Of a stretch of DNA of 64,000 nt, positions 61,781 to 64,000 are shown piece after piece; position 1 is the stretch's first letter, and every line of letters starts with the position of its first letter. This DNA is from Amaricoccus solimangrovi (lineage in GTDB: Bacteria > Pseudomonadota > Alphaproteobacteria > Rhodobacterales > Rhodobacteraceae): NCBI RefSeq assembly GCF_006385685.1, contig NZ_VFRP01000017.1, positions 1-64,000 on the forward strand, written 5' to 3'. A program made the position numbers and the translations under genes. The notes beneath the pieces were generated by a model. It was not told the DNA's origin, made no database searches, and saw only the letters and a program-made list of their open reading frames with translations.

Positions 61781-62200
61781 ATGACCACCCGGACCGAAAC
61801 CTTCTCCGCCTCCCTCCCGCTCGCCGGCGCCGACTATGCCGCCGCGGCCGGCAGGCTCCTGATCGCCGCGATCTTCCTGCTCAGCGGCTTCTCCAAGGTC
61901 ACCGGCCTCGCCGGAACCGTGGATTACATCGCCGCCGTCGGCCTGCCCGCGCCTACGCTCGCCGCGCTCGGGGCCATCGCCGTCGAACTCCTGGGCGGGA
62001 TCGCGCTCGTGGCTGGCCTGCGCACGCGGCTGGTCGCCTCGGTGCTCGCCGTCTTCACCCTCGCCACGGCGGTGTTCTTCCACGCCGATCTCGCGGACCA
62101 GAACCAGTTCATCCACTTCTTCAAGAACATCGCGATCGCCGGCGGTCTGCTGCAGGTCATCGCCTTCGGGGCCGGCCGGCTGTCGCTCGACCGCGGCTGA
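61781..62200 (+). CDS. DoxX-family inner-membrane protein, 139 aa
   Basis: Four hydrophobic segments (AGRLLIAAIFLLSGFSKVTG, LAALGAIAVELLGGIALVAGL, VASVLAVFTLATAVFFHADL and IAIAGGLLQVIAFGA), with the conserved FLLSGFSKV and the H at the third span, define the DoxX family. Relatives are linked to redox or quinone functions, but the activity is not clear. ATG at 61781 follows AAGGAG. It is followed by a GC-rich hairpin shared with repA. Confidence 0.82.
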   Translation: MTTRTETFSASLPLAGADYAAAAGRLLIAAIFLLSGFSKVTGLAGTVDYIAAVGLPAPTLAALGAIAVELLGGIALVAGLRTRLVASVLAVFTLATAVFFHADLADQNQFIHFFKNIAIAGGLLQVIAFGAGRLSLDRG

Positions 62201-62220
62201 GCGTCCTTCCCCCGCTCCTC

Positions 62221-62251
62221 CGGCGCCGGCCCGCGAAAGCGGCCGGCGCCG
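62221..62251. terminator. Bidirectional GC-rich hairpin with GNRA-type loop between doxX-family gene and repA
   Basis: CGGCGCCGGCC (62221-62231) and GGCCGGCGCCG (62241-62251) form a perfect 11-bp stem; inside it GC-GAAA-GC forms a small tetraloop. It lies between convergent stops and can end both transcripts. No T-run follows. Confidence 0.65.
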
Positions 62252-62270
62252 CCCGTGTTCCCGGGACCCT

Positions 62271-63311
62271 TCAGGGATCACCGTGGCGGGCGTGCCAGGA
62301 GGCGCAGAAGCTCACGAAATGCTTGCCCGGGCGCTTCGGCTCGATCTCCTGCTGACCGCACCAGCGGCGCCATTCGCCCTCGAGATGATAGACGTCCCAG
62401 CCCGGCGCGACCGAGCGGGCATCCTCGTAGGCCTCGGGGTCGAGCACGCCCTCGAAGATCTCGTCCTCGCGCGCCGGGACCGAGCCACGCGCGCGAAAGG
62501 TCACGAATTCCTCGTCCATCTCGATGCTGTAGTCGGGCATGTGCGCGTGGGCGGCATCCTCGGCGACGATGTTCGCGAGCAGCCGGCGGAACTCCTTGTC
62601 GGTCGAATAGGAGCCGCATTTCGACTTGAGCTTGCCGAGCCCGATCTTCCAGGACGCCGCCTGCCCGCAATGCTTGCGCGCGATCTCGTAGAGCCGGCGC
62701 TCGAGCGGCTTCCTGAGCCGGAAGTAGTTCCGGTGCAGCGTCAGCACCTCGCGCGCGGTCACCGCGTTCAGGACCCAGTCCGAGAGGGTGACCTCGATCT
62801 CGTGCATCCGTCCCTCGCGCGTCTCGCGCACGATCCGGAAACTGTCGATCAGGCCGAAACCATCGAGGATCTCCACGTCGCCGGTCGTGACATTGGTGGT
62901 GATCGTCGTGCCCCGCAGCCGCTCCATCGCCGCGCGCAACTGCTGGTAGCCGCGCCCGTCGGTGCCCCGGTTGGTCGCGTTCAGGAGATCGAAGGCCTTG
63001 AAGCGGATCGCCCGGCTGACCGGCCGGCCCTCGTTCTGCGCCGCCATGAGCTGGCTGATCGCGAAGATCAGCACGTCGCGGTCGTGAACGGTCGCCAGCC
63101 CCTTCACCGAAGGCGTGATCTCGACGAAGTTCCGCCCGTTCTCGTAGCGGCGCACGTTCCTGTCAGGCTTGGTCGCGATCGAGAAGACCGGGTGCTCCAT
63201 CGAGGCCATGTCGCCCTTCGGCGCCGCGTCGAGAATGTCGCAGACGAAGAAATCGGCGGACTGCATCCGGTCCGGCAGCAGCGGCGAGCGTTCCTTCGCG
63301 CTTTCAGGCAC
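62271..63311 (-). CDS. repA: Plasmid replication initiator protein A (RPA family, 'DnaA-like' replicon), 346 aa
   Basis: The sequence LLPDRMQSADFFVCDILDAAPKGDMASMEHPVFSIATKP, then ITPSVKGLATVHDRDVLIFAISQL, RGTTITTNVTTGD and KPLERRLYEIARKHCGQ is the RPA initiator found on Rhodobacterales plasmids. It binds iterons and opens the origin together with host DnaA. The start is GTG; six iterons begin 15 bp upstream, so RepA can also repress its own gene. No parA/parB genes are in the window. The identification is by family memory, without a database check. Confidence 0.9.
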   Translation of the reverse strand: MPESAKERSPLLPDRMQSADFFVCDILDAAPKGDMASMEHPVFSIATKPDRNVRRYENGRNFVEITPSVKGLATVHDRDVLIFAISQLMAAQNEGRPVSRAIRFKAFDLLNATNRGTDGRGYQQLRAAMERLRGTTITTNVTTGDVEILDGFGLIDSFRIVRETREGRMHEIEVTLSDWVLNAVTAREVLTLHRNYFRLRKPLERRLYEIARKHCGQAASWKIGLGKLKSKCGSYSTDKEFRRLLANIVAEDAAHAHMPDYSIEMDEEFVTFRARGSVPAREDEIFEGVLDPEAYEDARSVAPGWDVYHLEGEWRRWCGQQEIEPKRPGKHFVSFCASWHARHGDP

Positions 63312-63325
63312 CCAAACCCCCGAAT

Positions 63326-63473
63326 CGTGCTTTCACCCACTCAACCCCGCTGATTCGTGTTTTCACACACCGGATCCCCAGCTTTCGTGCTTTCACCCAC
63401 CACGTCAAGTTTTTCGTGCTTTCACCCACCTACTATCGTGTTATCACACACCATCTTTCGTGTTATCACACAC
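63326..63473. repeat. Six iterons of the repA origin (15 bp, CGTGYTWTCACMCAC)
   Basis: Copies start at 63326, 63356, 63386, 63415, 63437 and 63459 (spacings 30, 30, 29, 22, 22). Three read CGTGCTTTCACCCAC, one CGTGTTTTCACACAC and two CGTGTTATCACACAC. Spacings near 2 or 3 helical turns put all sites on one face of the DNA. They are direct repeats right before the initiator gene and next to a DnaA box, the normal iteron layout for origin binding and copy control. Confidence 0.9.
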
Positions 63474-63517
63474 CAGCGGTTTCAGAATCCCGATCCATTC
63501 CAAGGGCTTGCGGACAC

Positions 63518-63559
63518 TTATCCACAGCTTAACCCATTATTTAACCCATATTAACTCAG
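63518..63559. other. Origin: DnaA box plus AT-rich TTAACYCA repeats (likely DNA-unwinding element)
   Basis: TTATCCACA at 63518-63526 is a perfect DnaA box. Three TTAACYCA-type units follow at 63529, 63541 and 63551 inside the AT-richest short stretch of the right end. Together with the iterons at 63326-63473 this forms a compact oriV of roughly 235 bp. The TTAACCCAT units also resemble CtrA half-sites (spacings N8 and N6, not the canonical N7). Confidence 0.8.
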
Positions 63560-63645
63560 CACGCACCAACCGCCGCTCGGAATCCGCGTGAGCGCGGAAC
63601 CAGGAGATCGAACCGATACCGCGGAAATCCGGGAGAATGCCGGTG

Positions 63646-64000
63646 TTATGCCGGAACGCGCAGACGCGAGCGGCGGGGCGTGCCCCGAAGCGCCATGAGA
63701 ATGCGTACCGCCGAGCTTTCGGGATCGTAGGTCCCATCGGCCAGGATGACCCGGGGCGGAGCGGCCGGGGAAGCGGAGCTCCCGGCGATGAGGGTTTCGA
63801 CCAGCGCGGCGCGGATCGCCTCGGCGCGGCTCCACACCGCCGCGTCCTCCAGCAGGCCCCCGGATTGCAGCCTGGAATGCCGTTCGAACCGCGCATCCAG
63901 CCGACGGACACAGGTCCTGACCGGAGTCACCACGCAGACATAGGTCCGCCCCGGGGTCGCGCCCGGTGCGAGGATCTCCCGCCAGGATTCCGGCGAGAAG
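63646..64000 (-). CDS. Unrecognised protein, C-terminal 118 aa (5' end outside the window)
   Basis: The frame runs without stop from the window edge and reads FSPESWREILAPGATPGRTYVCVVTPVRTCVRRLDARFERHSRL, then DAAVWSRAEAIRAALVETL, VILADGTYDPESSAVRILMALRGTP. The composition is protein-like with mixed helix and strand. I recognise no family. It reads away from the origin edge toward it and ends 86 bp before the DnaA-box stretch. A GTG start at 63933 inside the window is possible but less likely, because the frame upstream is also protein-like. Confidence 0.45.
   Translation of the reverse strand, partial: FSPESWREILAPGATPGRTYVCVVTPVRTCVRRLDARFERHSRLQSGGLLEDAAVWSRAEAIRAALVETLIAGSSASPAAPPRVILADGTYDPESSAVRILMALRGTPRRSRLRVPA

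Noticed and set aside
63326-63473. CRISPR array
   Set aside because: The repeats are only 15 bp with 7-15-bp gaps, not 30-bp repeats and spacers; they are iterons before a plasmid initiator gene.
1-64000. tRNA or rRNA genes, insertion sequences
   Set aside because: No cloverleaf, rRNA-like stretch, transposase domain or terminal inverted repeats with target duplications were seen on either strand.

Overview
The window looks like one end of a replicon from a GC-rich alphaproteobacterium, most likely a Rhodobacterales (roseobacter-type) bacterium. The base composition is very GC-rich, there are many GTG starts, and genes overlap by ATGA, GTGA or TGATG. The right end carries an RPA-type ('DnaA-like') plasmid initiator gene with six iterons, a DnaA box and an AT-rich stretch. 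So this is probably an extrachromosomal element or chromid rather than the main chromosome. The lineage call is inferred from gene style, not from a marker gene.

Layout. (1) 0.06-0.34 kb: a ParE/RelE-like toxin remnant. (2) 0.36-28.6 kb: a complete type VI secretion system. clpV lies on the minus strand. A divergent plus-strand operon runs kinase, tssA, tssB, tssC, hcp, tssE, tssF, tssG, fha, tssJ, tssK, tssL (OmpA-fused), tssM, tagF, and then an effector module: DUF2169 protein, degenerate ketosynthase, DUF4150-AHH nuclease, putative beta-propeller immunity protein. A minus-strand vgrG, DUF6484 and truncated TIGR02270-like gene closes the cluster. (3) 28.7-57.6 kb: a large exopolysaccharide (EPS) region. 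It holds four glycosyltransferases plus a WecG/TagA enzyme, a priming sugar transferase, two flippases, two polymerase/ligase proteins, a stand-alone Wzz-like protein and a Wzc tyrosine kinase, Wza, YjbF and YjbH, two sulfotransferases, an acyltransferase, two glycoside hydrolases (GH12 fused to RTX repeats, and PslG-like), a phosphatase-like protein, a small secreted Cys-tailed peptide and an outer-membrane barrel. (4) 57.9-62.2 kb: secreted Sel1-like and caspase-like proteins, then a LysR/DoxX divergent pair. (5) 62.3-64 kb: repA and its origin, then an unrecognised gene running off the edge.

How it works together. The T6SS genes encode baseplate, sheath, tube, membrane complex, recycling ATPase and a Ser/Thr kinase-FHA control arm, and they carry at least one likely nuclease cargo. 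The EPS genes cover priming, chain extension, flipping, polymerisation, length control, export, sulfation or acylation, and hydrolytic trimming. Duplicate flippases, polymerases and length regulators suggest two polysaccharide pathways, or one pathway assembled by recombination; an AT-richer acyltransferase/polymerase block at 44.4-46.7 kb supports exchange. A perfect TTAA-N7-TTAAC site upstream of the priming transferase suggests CtrA control. The combination fits a plasmid specialised for surface life: matrix production plus contact-dependent competition.
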